In this document: positions 1 to 8,286 of the stretch, one piece after another
Position numbering within the stretch: the stretch's first letter is position 1
Layout: each line of letters begins with the position of its first letter
Origin: Desulfovibrio aminophilus
GTDB taxonomy: Bacteria > Desulfobacterota > Desulfovibrionia > Desulfovibrionales > Desulfovibrionaceae
Length of the DNA: 64,000 bases
NCBI RefSeq assembly: GCF_023660105.1
Contig: NZ_JAMHGA010000013.1
Location: 49,282 to 113,281 of the forward strand
Direction of reading: 5' to 3'
Notes under the pieces: model-generated
The model's database searches: none
What the model was told of the DNA's origin: nothing
What the model saw: the letters and a program-made list of their open reading frames with translations, nothing else
Program-made: the position numbers and the translations under genes

Positions 1-315
1 GCCGACCTGCTCGACTCGCACCCGATCAAAGTCCTGCAAACCAGGCGATGCGCCGAATTCTCCCCCTGCAGCAACTGCCCCTACCGCGAAATCTGCGGAG
101 CCAACTGCCCGATTCCGGACATCAACGCGCGCGGGGACACGGCGAAGCCCTCTCCCTGGTGCGGCCTGCGCCAAGCCCTCATCGACACCATCTTCAACCA
201 TGCAATCCAACGGCCAGACGCGATTCTCGACTTCATCAGCCACGAGACCCAGGCAAGCCTCCTCGGAGCAGAACTGAAGCCCGCCGTTTTCCGCTCCCCC
301 TCCCCGGCCCATTGA
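1..315 (+). CDS. radical SAM protein, C-terminal SPASM domain (5' end outside window)
   Basis: This is the last 104 codons of a gene that enters from the left edge in frame 1 and stops with TGA at 313-315. The visible part carries a cysteine pattern C-x5-C-x2-C-x5-C-x3-C followed by another C about 18 residues later, including the motif CPYREICGANC. That is typical of the C-terminal SPASM/twitch domain of radical SAM enzymes, which binds auxiliary [4Fe-4S] clusters. Such enzymes modify peptides or activate sulfatases, but the substrate cannot be judged because the catalytic CxxxCxxC part lies outside the window. The last 45 residues are not recognisable. A radical SAM fragment is well supported; a more specific function is not. 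Confidence 0.75.
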   Translation, partial: ADLLDSHPIKVLQTRRCAEFSPCSNCPYREICGANCPIPDINARGDTAKPSPWCGLRQALIDTIFNHAIQRPDAILDFISHETQASLLGAELKPAVFRSPSPAH

Positions 316-387
316 CTTGCCCGCCCGCGACGCCTACCTTCGGACATCTCCCGGAATCCCCGGCAACCATAGGCCCACGCGGACATC

Positions 388-1542
388 ATGCCCAATCTTC
401 TGCTCATCGTGCTTCTGGCCGCCTTCCCGGCCCTGTCCACGGACATGTACCTGCCCGCCCTGCCCACGCTGCAGCGGCTCTGGGGCGCGTCCCTGGCCGA
501 GGTGAACCTCTCCCTGCTGTTCTTCTTCCTCTGCTTCAGCCTCTTCCTGCTCGTCCACGGCCCGCTCTCCGACCGCTGCGGCCGCAAGCCCGTGCTCATC
601 GCGGGCATCCTGCTCTTCATGGCCGGAAGCCTGCTCTGCGCCGCCTCCCAGTCCATCACCCAGCTCGTGCTGGCCCGCATGGTCCAGGCCACGGGCGCGG
701 CCGCCGCCTCGGCCCTGTCCCTGGCCCTGGCCAAGGACCTCTACTCCGGCATCCAGCGCCAGAAGATCCTGGCCTACATCGGGGTCATCGTGCCCCTGTG
801 CCCCATGCTCGCGCCCATGCTCGGCGGCCTGCTCCTGGGCGTGGCCTCCTGGCGGGCCATCTTCCTGGTCCAGTGCGTCCTGGCCCTGCCCGCGTTCTAC
901 GGCTGCCTGCGGCTCCGGGAGCCCGCGTTCGAGCGCACCTCCGGCGGCCCCCTGGCCATGCTCCGGCGCTACGGCGTGCTCCTGCGCAACCGGCGCTACC
1001 TCGTCCTGACCCTGTCCTTCTCGCTCATGTCCGCCGGATTCTTCGCCTATATCGGCGGCTCGGCGGACATCTTCATCACCGGCTTCGGCCTGGGCGAACG
1101 GACCTACGCCCTGTTCTTCGGCTTCAACGCCCTGGGCCTCATGGCCGGATCGCTCCTGGCCTCGCGGCTCTGCGTGGGCCTGTCCTCGGCCGGCCTGCTC
1201 AACGCCTCCCTGGCCGGGCTGGCCGGGGGCGGCGCGGCCATGCTCGCCGCCGGAGGCCACGGGCCCTGGGGCTTCGCCCTGCCCATGTTCGCGGTCTCGC
1301 TCTTCCTGGGCATGAACCGGCCCATCAGCAACAACATGATCCTGGACGCGGTGGAGCGCGACGTGGGCGCGGCCTCGGCCGTGATGACCTTCGCCAACTT
1401 CCTCGTGGGCGGCCTGTGCATGGAGGTCGTCTCCCTGGACCTGCTGCCCAAGCCCCTGTTCATCGGGGCCCTGACCCTGGCCGGGACCCTCGTGCCCCTG
1501 GCCGCGCTGTTCCTCCTGGGCCGCCCGCGCCGGAGGACCTGA
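388..1542 (+). CDS. MFS multidrug exporter, Bcr/CflA-like
   Basis: The 384-residue product is almost entirely hydrophobic, with about 12 membrane segments, the usual layout of a drug:proton antiporter of the major facilitator superfamily. The N-terminus contains STDMYLPALP, characteristic of Bcr/CflA exporters, and the loop between helices 2 and 3 has motif A (GPLSDRCGRKPV). The predicted role is export of small toxic compounds across the inner membrane; the substrate is unknown. The ATG start at 388 has only a weak ribosome-binding site (GCGGAC), but it places the first helix correctly. The gene stands alone, 72 bp after the radical SAM gene and 79 bp before the next. Confidence 0.85.
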   Translation: MPNLLLIVLLAAFPALSTDMYLPALPTLQRLWGASLAEVNLSLLFFFLCFSLFLLVHGPLSDRCGRKPVLIAGILLFMAGSLLCAASQSITQLVLARMVQATGAAAASALSLALAKDLYSGIQRQKILAYIGVIVPLCPMLAPMLGGLLLGVASWRAIFLVQCVLALPAFYGCLRLREPAFERTSGGPLAMLRRYGVLLRNRRYLVLTLSFSLMSAGFFAYIGGSADIFITGFGLGERTYALFFGFNALGLMAGSLLASRLCVGLSSAGLLNASLAGLAGGGAAMLAAGGHGPWGFALPMFAVSLFLGMNRPISNNMILDAVERDVGAASAVMTFANFLVGGLCMEVVSLDLLPKPLFIGALTLAGTLVPLAALFLLGRPRRRT

Positions 1543-1621
1543 GCCCGCCTCCGCGATTGCGCGCTTCACTGGCGGCGTGCTAGGCTGCGTGGTCGCCGGG
1601 CCATCCGGCCCGGTCCACCCC

Positions 1622-3283
1622 ATGAACGAACGCGAAGCCGCCCTCCTCCGGCTCCACGGCGACCGCACCAGCTCCCTGGCCGCCCTGGGCCCCCTGTTCC
1701 AGAGCCATGTCCCGCCGGACCTGGAGGGAGTGGTGCGTTTCCTGAAGACCTCCGGGGCCCTGGTCGCGGCGAACGAGCCTCTCTGCGCCCCGGAGCACCG
1801 CGCCCGGGCCCTGGCCTCCCTGGCCGGACGCGCCAGGGAACAAGGCAGGCGCTTTCTGGCCATGCCCCTGGGCGCAAGCCTGGCCTCCGAATTGAAGGCC
1901 CTGGGCTTCACGGTCTGGAGGATCGGCGCGGAGCCGGTGTTCGACCTGGAGCGCCATTTCGCCCTGGCCCCGGACCCCCTGCTCCAGTTTCCCCTGGCCC
2001 GGGCCCTGGCCCGGCGCGGGGCCGAGGTGCGCGAACTGCGGCCCGAAGACCTGGCCGACGCCGCGCTCCGGGACGAAATGGAGCGGGTGGCGCGGCTCTG
2101 GCTGGCGGACAAGGACTGCCCGCCCCTGGGTTTCCTGATCCGGTCCGCGCCCCTGGAATCGGCCGGGGCGAAGCGTTTCTTCACCCTGCGCGTGCGCGGG
2201 GAGCTGCAGGCCTTCCTGGCCGCCGCGCCGTTCTTCCGCCGGGGCGAAACGCTCGGCTTCTACCTCCAGGACATCCCCCGCCTGCCCCAGGCGCGGGCCG
2301 GAGCCTGCGACCTGCTCGTGCTGGAGGCCATGCGCCTGCTGCGCGCCGACGGGACGGCCGAGGTCCGGCTGGGGCTCGCGCCCCTGGCCCGCATCCCCGG
2401 CGACGCGCCGGGCGGGCGGCTGCTCGGCCTGCTCTTCCGCCACTGGACCCTGGGCTACAACTTCCGCTCGCTCCACGACTTCAAGGAGAAGTTCCACCCC
2501 ACCCGCTGGGATCCGCTGTACCTGGCCTCAAGCAGCCCCTCGCTGGTCCGGGCCCTGGCCGACGCCGTGGCCGCCCACCTGCCGGACGGCGCGGGCCGCG
2601 CCCTGGCCCAGGCCCTGCTCCGGCCACTGGCCCCTGCCCTGGAGACGCGGCCCGAGGCCCCGGCCCCCCGCCCCTGCCCCCGCGACCTCGGGGAATACCT
2701 CCGGCGCACCCGGCTGACCACGCTCTGCGTGCTCCTGTTCACCGGCCTGCACCTCCTGCGGCTCGCCTGGCCGCCGCTGGACGCGCTCTTCACCTCCTCG
2801 GCCTACGCGCCCGGGGACGTGACCTGGCGCGGCCTGCTGCTGGGGCCGCTGTTCCACAACCACTGGTTCCATCTCACGGGAGACCAGCTCTCGTTCTACG
2901 CCTTCGGCTGCATCGTGGAGATATTCCTCGGCCCTGCGGCCTTTCTCCTGCTCACCGCCGGGGGGCTCTGGCTCTCCAACCCCCTGACCCAGGCCCTCCT
3001 GGCGGCGGTGCTGCCCTGGGCCGCGCCCGGGGCCTGGGCCGCCACCCTGGGCGAAAGGGACTACGGCTCCAGCAACGCGGTCTTCGCCCTGGCCGGGGCC
3101 GCGTCCGCCATCCTGGTCCGGGGCCGCCTCCTGCTCGTGCCCTTCGCGCTCTACGGCCTGTTCATCTGCCTGGCGCGCCAAAGCTGGCTGGCCCTGCACC
3201 ATCTGGTGACCCTCGGCGCGGGCTGGCTGGCCCTGCGGCTGGTCAGCTCCCGAAGGCCTCGCGGGCCGCGTCCAGGCCGTTGA
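1622..3283 (+). CDS. LPG-synthase-like (DUF2156) domain fused to rhomboid-like membrane domain
   Basis: The 553-residue protein has two parts. Residues 1 to about 300 resemble the GNAT-fold domain of MprF-type lysyl-phosphatidylglycerol synthases (DUF2156), ending with the family-like motif LHDFKEKF...WDPLYLA near residue 280. Residues 355-545 form about six membrane segments with rhomboid-protease-like features: HNHWFHLTGD near 411 (usual H-x-x-x-N, here D), GSSN with Ser484 (usual GxSG) and a His pair at 526-527 in the last helix. The cellular role is unclear; aminoacyl transfer to lipid and intramembrane proteolysis are both only inferences. ATG 1622 starts the conserved part; an in-frame ATG at 1577 has no better signal. 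The 3' end overlaps the convergent neighbour by 41 bp. Confidence 0.75.
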   Translation: MNEREAALLRLHGDRTSSLAALGPLFQSHVPPDLEGVVRFLKTSGALVAANEPLCAPEHRARALASLAGRAREQGRRFLAMPLGASLASELKALGFTVWRIGAEPVFDLERHFALAPDPLLQFPLARALARRGAEVRELRPEDLADAALRDEMERVARLWLADKDCPPLGFLIRSAPLESAGAKRFFTLRVRGELQAFLAAAPFFRRGETLGFYLQDIPRLPQARAGACDLLVLEAMRLLRADGTAEVRLGLAPLARIPGDAPGGRLLGLLFRHWTLGYNFRSLHDFKEKFHPTRWDPLYLASSSPSLVRALADAVAAHLPDGAGRALAQALLRPLAPALETRPEAPAPRPCPRDLGEYLRRTRLTTLCVLLFTGLHLLRLAWPPLDALFTSSAYAPGDVTWRGLLLGPLFHNHWFHLTGDQLSFYAFGCIVEIFLGPAAFLLLTAGGLWLSNPLTQALLAAVLPWAAPGAWAATLGERDYGSSNAVFALAGAASAILVRGRLLLVPFALYGLFICLARQSWLALHHLVTLGAGWLALRLVSSRRPRGPRPGR

Positions 3284-4085
3284 GCGCCGCCGGGAACCCG
3301 GCGTAGGCCGCCATCTGCACGATGACCTCCACGATCTCCTCGCGGCTCAGGCCCACGTTCAGCCCGGCGCGGATGTGCACCACGAGTTGCGGCCGCATGG
3401 TTCCGCGCGCCGTGGCCGCCGCGATCATGGCGATCTCCTTGAGCCCCGGCTCCAGGCCCGGGCGGCAGAACACCTCGCCGTAGGAGAAGTCCAGGATGAA
3501 GCGGCCCATGTCCGGGGCGATGTCCTTCAGGGAGTCCAGCACGGCCTGGCCCGTGCCCTTGCTCGAGGCCGCCAGCGCGGCCAGGCCCCGCTCCCGGGGC
3601 GTGCCGGACGGTTCCGGCGCGGCCGTGGGCGCGACGCCGCGCTCCGCGAACACGGTCCGGACCTCGGACAGGGCGTTCAGCCCGGCCGGGAACCCGGCGA
3701 AGACCGTGGTCACGTAGATGATCTCCACGACCTCCTCGGGCGAGAGCCCGGCGGCGAGTCCCGCGCCGACGTGGAAGCGCAGTTGCGGCGCGGCGTTGCC
3801 CAGGGCGGCCAGGGCCGCGACAGTGGCGGTCTGGCGCTGCCGCATGGTCAGGCCCGGCCGGGAATAGAGTTCGCCGTAGCCGAACTCCACCACGTAGCGG
3901 ACCATGTCCGGGGCGATTCCCTCCAGGGACGCGCGCACCTGCTCGAAGGCCCCGGGATTGAGCCGGTCCAGCAGGGCCCGGCCCCGGCGGCAGGTTTCGC
4001 CCTCGGACTCCCCGGCGGCCCGGGCCGGAATCACGGACAGCGCCAGGACGGCGCAGACGCAGCAGATCGACAACAGAACGTGCAT
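3243..4085 (-). CDS. secreted carboxymuconolactone decarboxylase-like protein, two CMD repeats
   Basis: The 280-residue product begins with a signal peptide (MHVLLSICCVCAVLALSV, cut after about ARA) and then contains two CMD/AhpD-like helical repeats, about residues 32-150 and 165-280. Each repeat has the PELV-type pattern ending in H-x-x-x-G-L and a GLSxEEIVEV-like helix. The CxxC peroxidase motif of AhpD is absent, so it is closer to gamma-carboxymuconolactone decarboxylase-like proteins. A periplasmic location is unusual for this family. The start follows a strong AAGGAGGA site. It is divergent from the LysR gene, which probably controls it, and its last 41 bp overlap the 3' end of the preceding convergent gene. 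Confidence 0.85.
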   Translation of the reverse strand: MHVLLSICCVCAVLALSVIPARAAGESEGETCRRGRALLDRLNPGAFEQVRASLEGIAPDMVRYVVEFGYGELYSRPGLTMRQRQTATVAALAALGNAAPQLRFHVGAGLAAGLSPEEVVEIIYVTTVFAGFPAGLNALSEVRTVFAERGVAPTAAPEPSGTPRERGLAALAASSKGTGQAVLDSLKDIAPDMGRFILDFSYGEVFCRPGLEPGLKEIAMIAAATARGTMRPQLVVHIRAGLNVGLSREEIVEVIVQMAAYAGFPAALNGLDAAREAFGS

Positions 4086-4155
4086 GGTGTCCTCCTTGGT
4101 TGAGGACAGCCTGCCCGCGCCCATTCAAGATGTGAAATATATATTTACATCGAGA

Positions 4156-4176
4156 TTGATATGCAGCACATATCAA
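4156..4176. promoter_or_regulatory. LysR-type operator: 8-bp inverted repeat between divergent genes
   Basis: TTGATATG and CATATCAA form a perfect 8-bp inverted repeat separated by CAGCA. It lies in the intergenic region between the divergent CMD gene and the LysR gene, with an AT-rich palindrome (AAATATATATTT) just upstream at about 4134-4145. LysR regulators bind dyads of T-N11-A type next to their own gene, so this is a likely autoregulatory and target site. It covers the in-frame ATG at 4161. Confidence 0.6.
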
Positions 4177-4178
4177 CA

Positions 4179-5108
4179 ATGGAACTGCGGCATCTGCGCT
4201 ATTTCACGGCCGTGGCCGAGGAGCTGCATTTCGGCCGGGCCGCCGCGCGCCTGCACCTGGCCCAGCCGCCGCTGAGCCAGCAGATCCGCGCCCTGGAAGC
4301 CGAGGTCGGGGCGGAGCTGTTCGCCCGCACGAGCCGCAAGGTGGCCCTGACCCCGGCGGGCGAGGCCTTCCTGGAACATGCCCGGGCCGCGCTGGAGCGG
4401 GCGGACGCGGCCCTGAACGCGGCCCGTTCCGTGGCCCACGGCCGGGCCGGGCGCCTGGACCTGGGCTTCGTCAACCCGGCCATGGACGGTTTTCTCTCCC
4501 AGGTGGTGGCGGACTTCCGGCGCGGCCATCCCGGCGTGGCCCTGAGCCTGCGCGAGATGACCAGCCAGGCGCAGGTGGACGGGCTGCGGGCCGGAACCCT
4601 GCACGCGGGCTTCATCCGCTACGCCGGGCAGGATCTGCGCGGCCTGGAGTTCCGGGTGATGCACCGCGAACCCTATGTGGCCGCCCTGCCTCCGGACCAT
4701 CCCCTGGCCCGGCGCAAACGCGTGCCCATGGAGACCCTGGCCCGCGAGCCGCTCATCCTCTACCCGCGCGAACTCATGCCCCGGCTCCACGACGCCATGC
4801 TCGCCGCGCTGCGCGCCACGGGCCGCGAACCCAACGTGGCCCAAGAGGCCCTGTCCAAGCACACCACCCTCTCCCTGGTGGCGGCCCGGCTGGGCCTGGC
4901 CCTGGTCCCGGCGTCCTGCGCTGTGTGGCGGCGGCAGGGCGTGGTCCTGCGCGAGGTGGAGGGCGAACTGCCGGTCATCGAACTGGCCCTGGCCTGCCCG
5001 GCCGGAACCCTGGCCGCCCCCCCCCAGCCCCTCCTCTCCTTCCTTCGGGGGGCCTTCGGCCCGTTATGGAAAGGCAAAAAGGCGCTGTCCCTCTTCGGTT
5101 TTCTATAA
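4179..5108 (+). CDS. LysR family transcriptional regulator
   Basis: The 309-residue protein has the classical LysR layout: an N-terminal winged helix-turn-helix (residues 1-60, LHFGRAAARLHLAQPPLSQQ) and a periplasmic-binding-protein-like effector domain (about 90-295). The start at 4179 (MELRHLRYF) matches the family; an in-frame ATG at 4161 lies inside the inverted repeat that is probably the operator. No clear Shine-Dalgarno precedes either start. It is divergent from the secreted CMD gene and probably regulates it. The last dozen codons (GKKALSLFGFL) are encoded by an intergenic-type repeat element, and the stop overlaps the end of the convergent dehydrogenase gene by 6 bp. Confidence 0.9.
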   Translation: MELRHLRYFTAVAEELHFGRAAARLHLAQPPLSQQIRALEAEVGAELFARTSRKVALTPAGEAFLEHARAALERADAALNAARSVAHGRAGRLDLGFVNPAMDGFLSQVVADFRRGHPGVALSLREMTSQAQVDGLRAGTLHAGFIRYAGQDLRGLEFRVMHREPYVAALPPDHPLARRKRVPMETLAREPLILYPRELMPRLHDAMLAALRATGREPNVAQEALSKHTTLSLVAARLGLALVPASCAVWRRQGVVLREVEGELPVIELALACPAGTLAAPPQPLLSFLRGAFGPLWKGKKALSLFGFL

Positions 5109-5116
5109 ACCGACGA
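5045..5116. repeat. palindromic 3'-end repeat, copy 1
   Basis: This copy contains GGCCTTCGGCC, GAAAGGCAAAAAGGCGCTG and TTTCTATAAACCGACGAAG, the modules found in the other copies in this window. It encodes the C-terminal residues of both convergent genes (LysR and Ldh), whose stop codons overlap inside it. Confidence 0.6.
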
Positions 5117-6059
5117 AGTCGTGGCCGGGCAGGGTGACGCCTTCGCGGAGGGCCCGTTCGCGGGCGGCGTGGCGGCGGTCGCCGGGCAGGCGCACGCCGG
5201 GCTGGGCCAGCATGTGGCTGAAAAGCGTCTCCACGCGTTCGGAGAAGCCCGGGGTCAGGGTCTGGGGGTCGATGAGGAAGAAGAACTGGCCCAGCCCCAG
5301 GGGGTCGCCCTCGGCCTGGAACATGGTCGTGGTTTCGAAGGCCAGGATTTCGACCATGAGGGCCAGGGCCGCGCCCTTGGCCCCGCCCAGGGGGGTGAGC
5401 GTGCCGGTGGTGCCCGCGCCCGGGTCGGTGGTGGGGCGGCCCTCGGCGTCCAGGGCCCAGCCCTCGGGGATGGTCTCGCCGCGCTTGGCCGCGGCCAGGA
5501 CCCGGCCGCGCGTGACCGTGCTCAGGGACAGGTCGATGACCAGGGGCGGACGGCCGGAGCGGGGACAGGCGAAGGCCAGGGGGTTGGTGCCGAAACTCGG
5601 AGCCCGGCCGCCCCAGGGCGCGATGTTGGCGGCGGTGTTGGAGCACATGAAGGCCACGAGGCCTTGTTCCGCGACGCGCTCCACATGGTGCCCGGCCACG
5701 CCGCAGTGGTGGGAACGGGTGATGCCGAGCACGGCGCAGCCCTGCTCCCGGGCCACCGGCACCGCGACGTCCAGGCCCGCCGCGATGGCCGGAAATGCGA
5801 AGCCGTCACAGGCGTCCACCCGGACCACGGCGGGCCGGGGCCGCGTCACCACTGGCCGGGCATCCGCCCGCACCCTGCCGTGGCGCACGTGGTCCGCATA
5901 GAACGGCAGACGCGAAAAACCATGCGTGGGCAGGCCGTCGCACTCCGCCAGCACGAGGGCTTCGACCACCAGGGCCGCCACATCCTCGGGCGCGCCCGCG
6001 CGGACCAGGGCCGCCGTGCCCAACCTCCGCAATTCCTCGATGCTCAGGGTCACGCTCAT
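5103..6059 (-). CDS. Ldh family NAD(P)-dependent oxidoreductase (malate/L-lactate/sulfolactate type)
   Basis: The 318-residue product matches the malate/L-lactate dehydrogenase family that differs from classical Rossmann dehydrogenases. Features seen are the N-terminal helix with ELRRLGTAALVRAG, a THGFSR motif near residue 50, the SHHCG catalytic/binding region near residue 115 and GTNPLAFACP near 155. Members oxidise 2-hydroxy acids such as malate, L-sulfolactate or ureidoglycolate; the exact substrate is not predictable. ATG 6059 follows a GGAGG site. The stop codon lies in a repeat element and overlaps the LysR stop. The upstream region is occupied by another repeat, leaving little space for a promoter. 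Confidence 0.85.
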   Translation of the reverse strand: MSVTLSIEELRRLGTAALVRAGAPEDVAALVVEALVLAECDGLPTHGFSRLPFYADHVRHGRVRADARPVVTRPRPAVVRVDACDGFAFPAIAAGLDVAVPVAREQGCAVLGITRSHHCGVAGHHVERVAEQGLVAFMCSNTAANIAPWGGRAPSFGTNPLAFACPRSGRPPLVIDLSLSTVTRGRVLAAAKRGETIPEGWALDAEGRPTTDPGAGTTGTLTPLGGAKGAALALMVEILAFETTTMFQAEGDPLGLGQFFFLIDPQTLTPGFSERVETLFSHMLAQPGVRLPGDRRHAARERALREGVTLPGHDFVGL

Positions 6060-6113
6060 GGGCCCGCCTCCTTCGACGATGCGGCGAACCTCGCGCAATC
6101 CCCAACGAAAAGC

Positions 6114-6246
6114 AACCGGCTTCGCCGGTTTTCAAAAGAGAGGGAATGGGAGCCTTTTCGCCTTTCCATGCACCCTCGAAGGGGGCGGCGAAGCCGGCTT
6201 CGGCCCGCTCCAGAAAGGCAAAAAGGCGCTGTTCCTCTCTGGCTTG
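6114..6246. repeat. palindromic mosaic repeat, copy 2
   Basis: The stretch begins with the hairpin CCGGCTTCGCCGG and contains TTTTCGCCTTTCC, GGCGAAGCCGGCTTCGGCC and GAAAGGCAAAAAGGCGCTG, the same modules as the repeats at other gene ends. It separates the Ldh start from the diguanylate cyclase stop. Confidence 0.6.
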
Positions 6247-7392
6247 CTATTCTTCGCTTTCCATAGCGCGCCGAAGGCGCACGCGGTCGCGGCCCTGGGC
6301 CTTGGCCTGATACATGGCCAGGTCGCTTTCGCGGAGCAGGTCGTCCAGGGTGGAGTGTTCGCCGAGGACGGCCACGCCGATGCTCACGGTGTAGGCGGGC
6401 AGGCCGTGGAAGGGTTCGCGCGGCATGGCCGCGCGGATGCGCTCGGCCACGGCCAGGGCCGCCCTGGCTCCGGTGGCCGGGAGCAGGATGCAGAACTCCT
6501 CGCCGCCGTAGCGGCCGAAAAGGTCATAGGGCCGCAGCCGGGCGCGCACGCGGGCGGAGAAGTCGCGCAGCACGCCGTCGCCCACGGCGTGGCCGTGGGT
6601 GTCGTTCACGGCCTTGAAGTGGTCCAGGTCGAGCATGAGCAGGGACAGGGCCCCGCCGGTGCGGGCGGCCATGGCCACGAGTTCCTCGGCCCGGGCCAGA
6701 AAGGTGACCCGGTTCAAGGCCTGGGTCAGGCCGTCCACCGTGGCCGCGCGCCGCAGCTCGGCGTCGGCCCGCTCCTTGTTCAGGAGGACGAAGCCCACGC
6801 TGCCGACGAGCATGACCAGATAGAGCAGCAGCCCGGCGAGGGTCTGGTCGATGCCCTGGGTGTAGACGTCGCCGGTCGCGCGGACCAGGAGGAACACGGC
6901 CGCATTGGCCAGCAGCGCCCCGGCGCAGGCCAGGTAGGCCGCGCCCATGAACCGGCGCAGGGCCGTGCCGCCTGGGGTCAGGGCCAGCAGGAATCCCGGC
7001 CGGGCGAGGCAGAGGGCCAGGGCCAGCCCGCCGAGGCTCTGGCGGAGGTAGGGCCAGTCGAAGGCCGCGGCCTGGGCGATGACGGCGCCGCAGACCACCA
7101 GGGTCAGGAACCGCCGTGACCAAAGTCCGAGATGGCCGAAAAACCGCAGCAGGCCCGCCGATTCCAGGGCGAATCCGCCATAGAGCAGGGCATTGGCGGG
7201 CAGAATGACGGCCATGTCCGCGTCGATCCCGCGCAGGCCCATGCCCAGCCAACCCACGGCCTGGGACACCCGGCCGAGCAGGAACAGCCGCATGCCCCGG
7301 CCCCGCTCGTCCACGCCGTGGACGAGCAGCACGGCGGCTGCGCAGAAGTCGCCGAAGGCGAGGAGAAGCATGGCGGTGCGGGCGTCGAACAT
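6247..7392 (-). CDS. membrane-bound diguanylate cyclase (GGDEF)
   Basis: The 381-residue protein has an N-terminal region of about seven to eight membrane segments (residues 5-205) with no recognisable sensor name, followed by a GGDEF domain (about 215-375). The catalytic motif is GGEEF near residue 294, and RPYD placed exactly five residues before it matches the product-inhibition I-site. It should make cyclic di-GMP from two GTP at the inner membrane in response to an unknown membrane signal. ATG 7392 is chosen; an in-frame ATG at 7440 would add 16 residues, and neither has a strong Shine-Dalgarno. It is a single gene, followed downstream by repeat copy 2. Confidence 0.88.
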   Translation of the reverse strand: MFDARTAMLLLAFGDFCAAAVLLVHGVDERGRGMRLFLLGRVSQAVGWLGMGLRGIDADMAVILPANALLYGGFALESAGLLRFFGHLGLWSRRFLTLVVCGAVIAQAAAFDWPYLRQSLGGLALALCLARPGFLLALTPGGTALRRFMGAAYLACAGALLANAAVFLLVRATGDVYTQGIDQTLAGLLLYLVMLVGSVGFVLLNKERADAELRRAATVDGLTQALNRVTFLARAEELVAMAARTGGALSLLMLDLDHFKAVNDTHGHAVGDGVLRDFSARVRARLRPYDLFGRYGGEEFCILLPATGARAALAVAERIRAAMPREPFHGLPAYTVSIGVAVLGEHSTLDDLLRESDLAMYQAKAQGRDRVRLRRAMESEE

Positions 7393-7574
7393 GGGGGTCT
7401 CGCGGATACCGGGTGGGACGATATAGCCGATGCGGGACATAAAGACAAGATATCCCGGCTTGTTTTCACACTTCTTCAGCTTGACTGAAGCCCTTGCCGG
7501 GCGGCCCCTTCCGGCCGGGCCCGGCATCGGACCACGGCCCGGGCCGCTTCGCGGCGGGCGAAAAAGCGTGACGG

Positions 7575-8192
7575 TCAGCGGGCGGAGGTCGCGGCGGCGG
7601 ATTCCAGGAAGCGTTCCCTGGCCCGGGCCGCTGCCAGGGAGGCCACCCGGGACAGGCGCGGATCGCGGGCCAGGACATAGACCCCGATCTCGCCGTCGGC
7701 GTAGAACGCGGCCACCAGTCCGCCGAAGGACTCCAGGGCCTCGGCGTGGCTCCAGTCGTCCTTGACGTGGGCCTCGAAGGCGTTGCCGTGCACGGCCTCC
7801 TGGGGATAATGGCGGATGGGCAGGGACACGGCCAGCAGGCCGCTGTGCGCCAGGATGCGGCCGACCAGGGCCAGGGCCTCCTCCTTGGTCATGTGCTCCA
7901 GCACGTCTCCGGCCACGGCCAGGTCGAAGGGCCCCAGCAGGCCGTAATCCACGTAGCGGGCGTCGGCCACCACCACGCGGTCGTACTTGGCCGCCAGGCC
8001 GAAGCGCTCCACGTAGGGGCCCCAGACCTCCACTCCGGTCCAGTGCACGTCCGGGAAGGCCCCGCGCAGCAGGTCCGCGTATGCGCCCCGGCCCGGGCCG
8101 ATGTCCAGCACCCGGCGCAACAGGCCGTGCTCGTGCAGGGTGGCGTAGAAGAAGGCGAACCATTCCTTTCCGTTGGGCGCGCTGTCGGGCAT
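7575..8192 (-). CDS. class I SAM-dependent methyltransferase
   Basis: The 205-residue protein carries SAM-binding motif I (LDIGPGRGAY, residues 29-38) and later class I methyltransferase elements (VVVADARYVDYGLLGPFDLAVAGD, then HMTKEEALALV). Related proteins methylate small molecules or sugars, and nothing here fixes the substrate. The ATG at 8192 is preceded by a very good AGGAGGA site. It is divergent from the EamA exporter gene across 94 bp, so the two may share a control region, but no operator is visible. The gene is followed by 182 bp without a gene before the cyclase start. Confidence 0.85.
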   Translation of the reverse strand: MPDSAPNGKEWFAFFYATLHEHGLLRRVLDIGPGRGAYADLLRGAFPDVHWTGVEVWGPYVERFGLAAKYDRVVVADARYVDYGLLGPFDLAVAGDVLEHMTKEEALALVGRILAHSGLLAVSLPIRHYPQEAVHGNAFEAHVKDDWSHAEALESFGGLVAAFYADGEIGVYVLARDPRLSRVASLAAARARERFLESAAATSAR

Positions 8193-8286
8193 TCTTTTCC
8201 TCCTGCCGGTCCGGGGCGGATGGAAGCAAGAGCCGTTCCAGGAATCCTCTTGCCTCCCGGGCGGTTTGGGCCCACAATGCGCCGCC

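Noticed and set aside
1577..1621. Longer N-terminus for the LPG-synthase-like protein
   Set aside because: The extra 15 residues are not family-like and no ribosome-binding site precedes ATG 1577.
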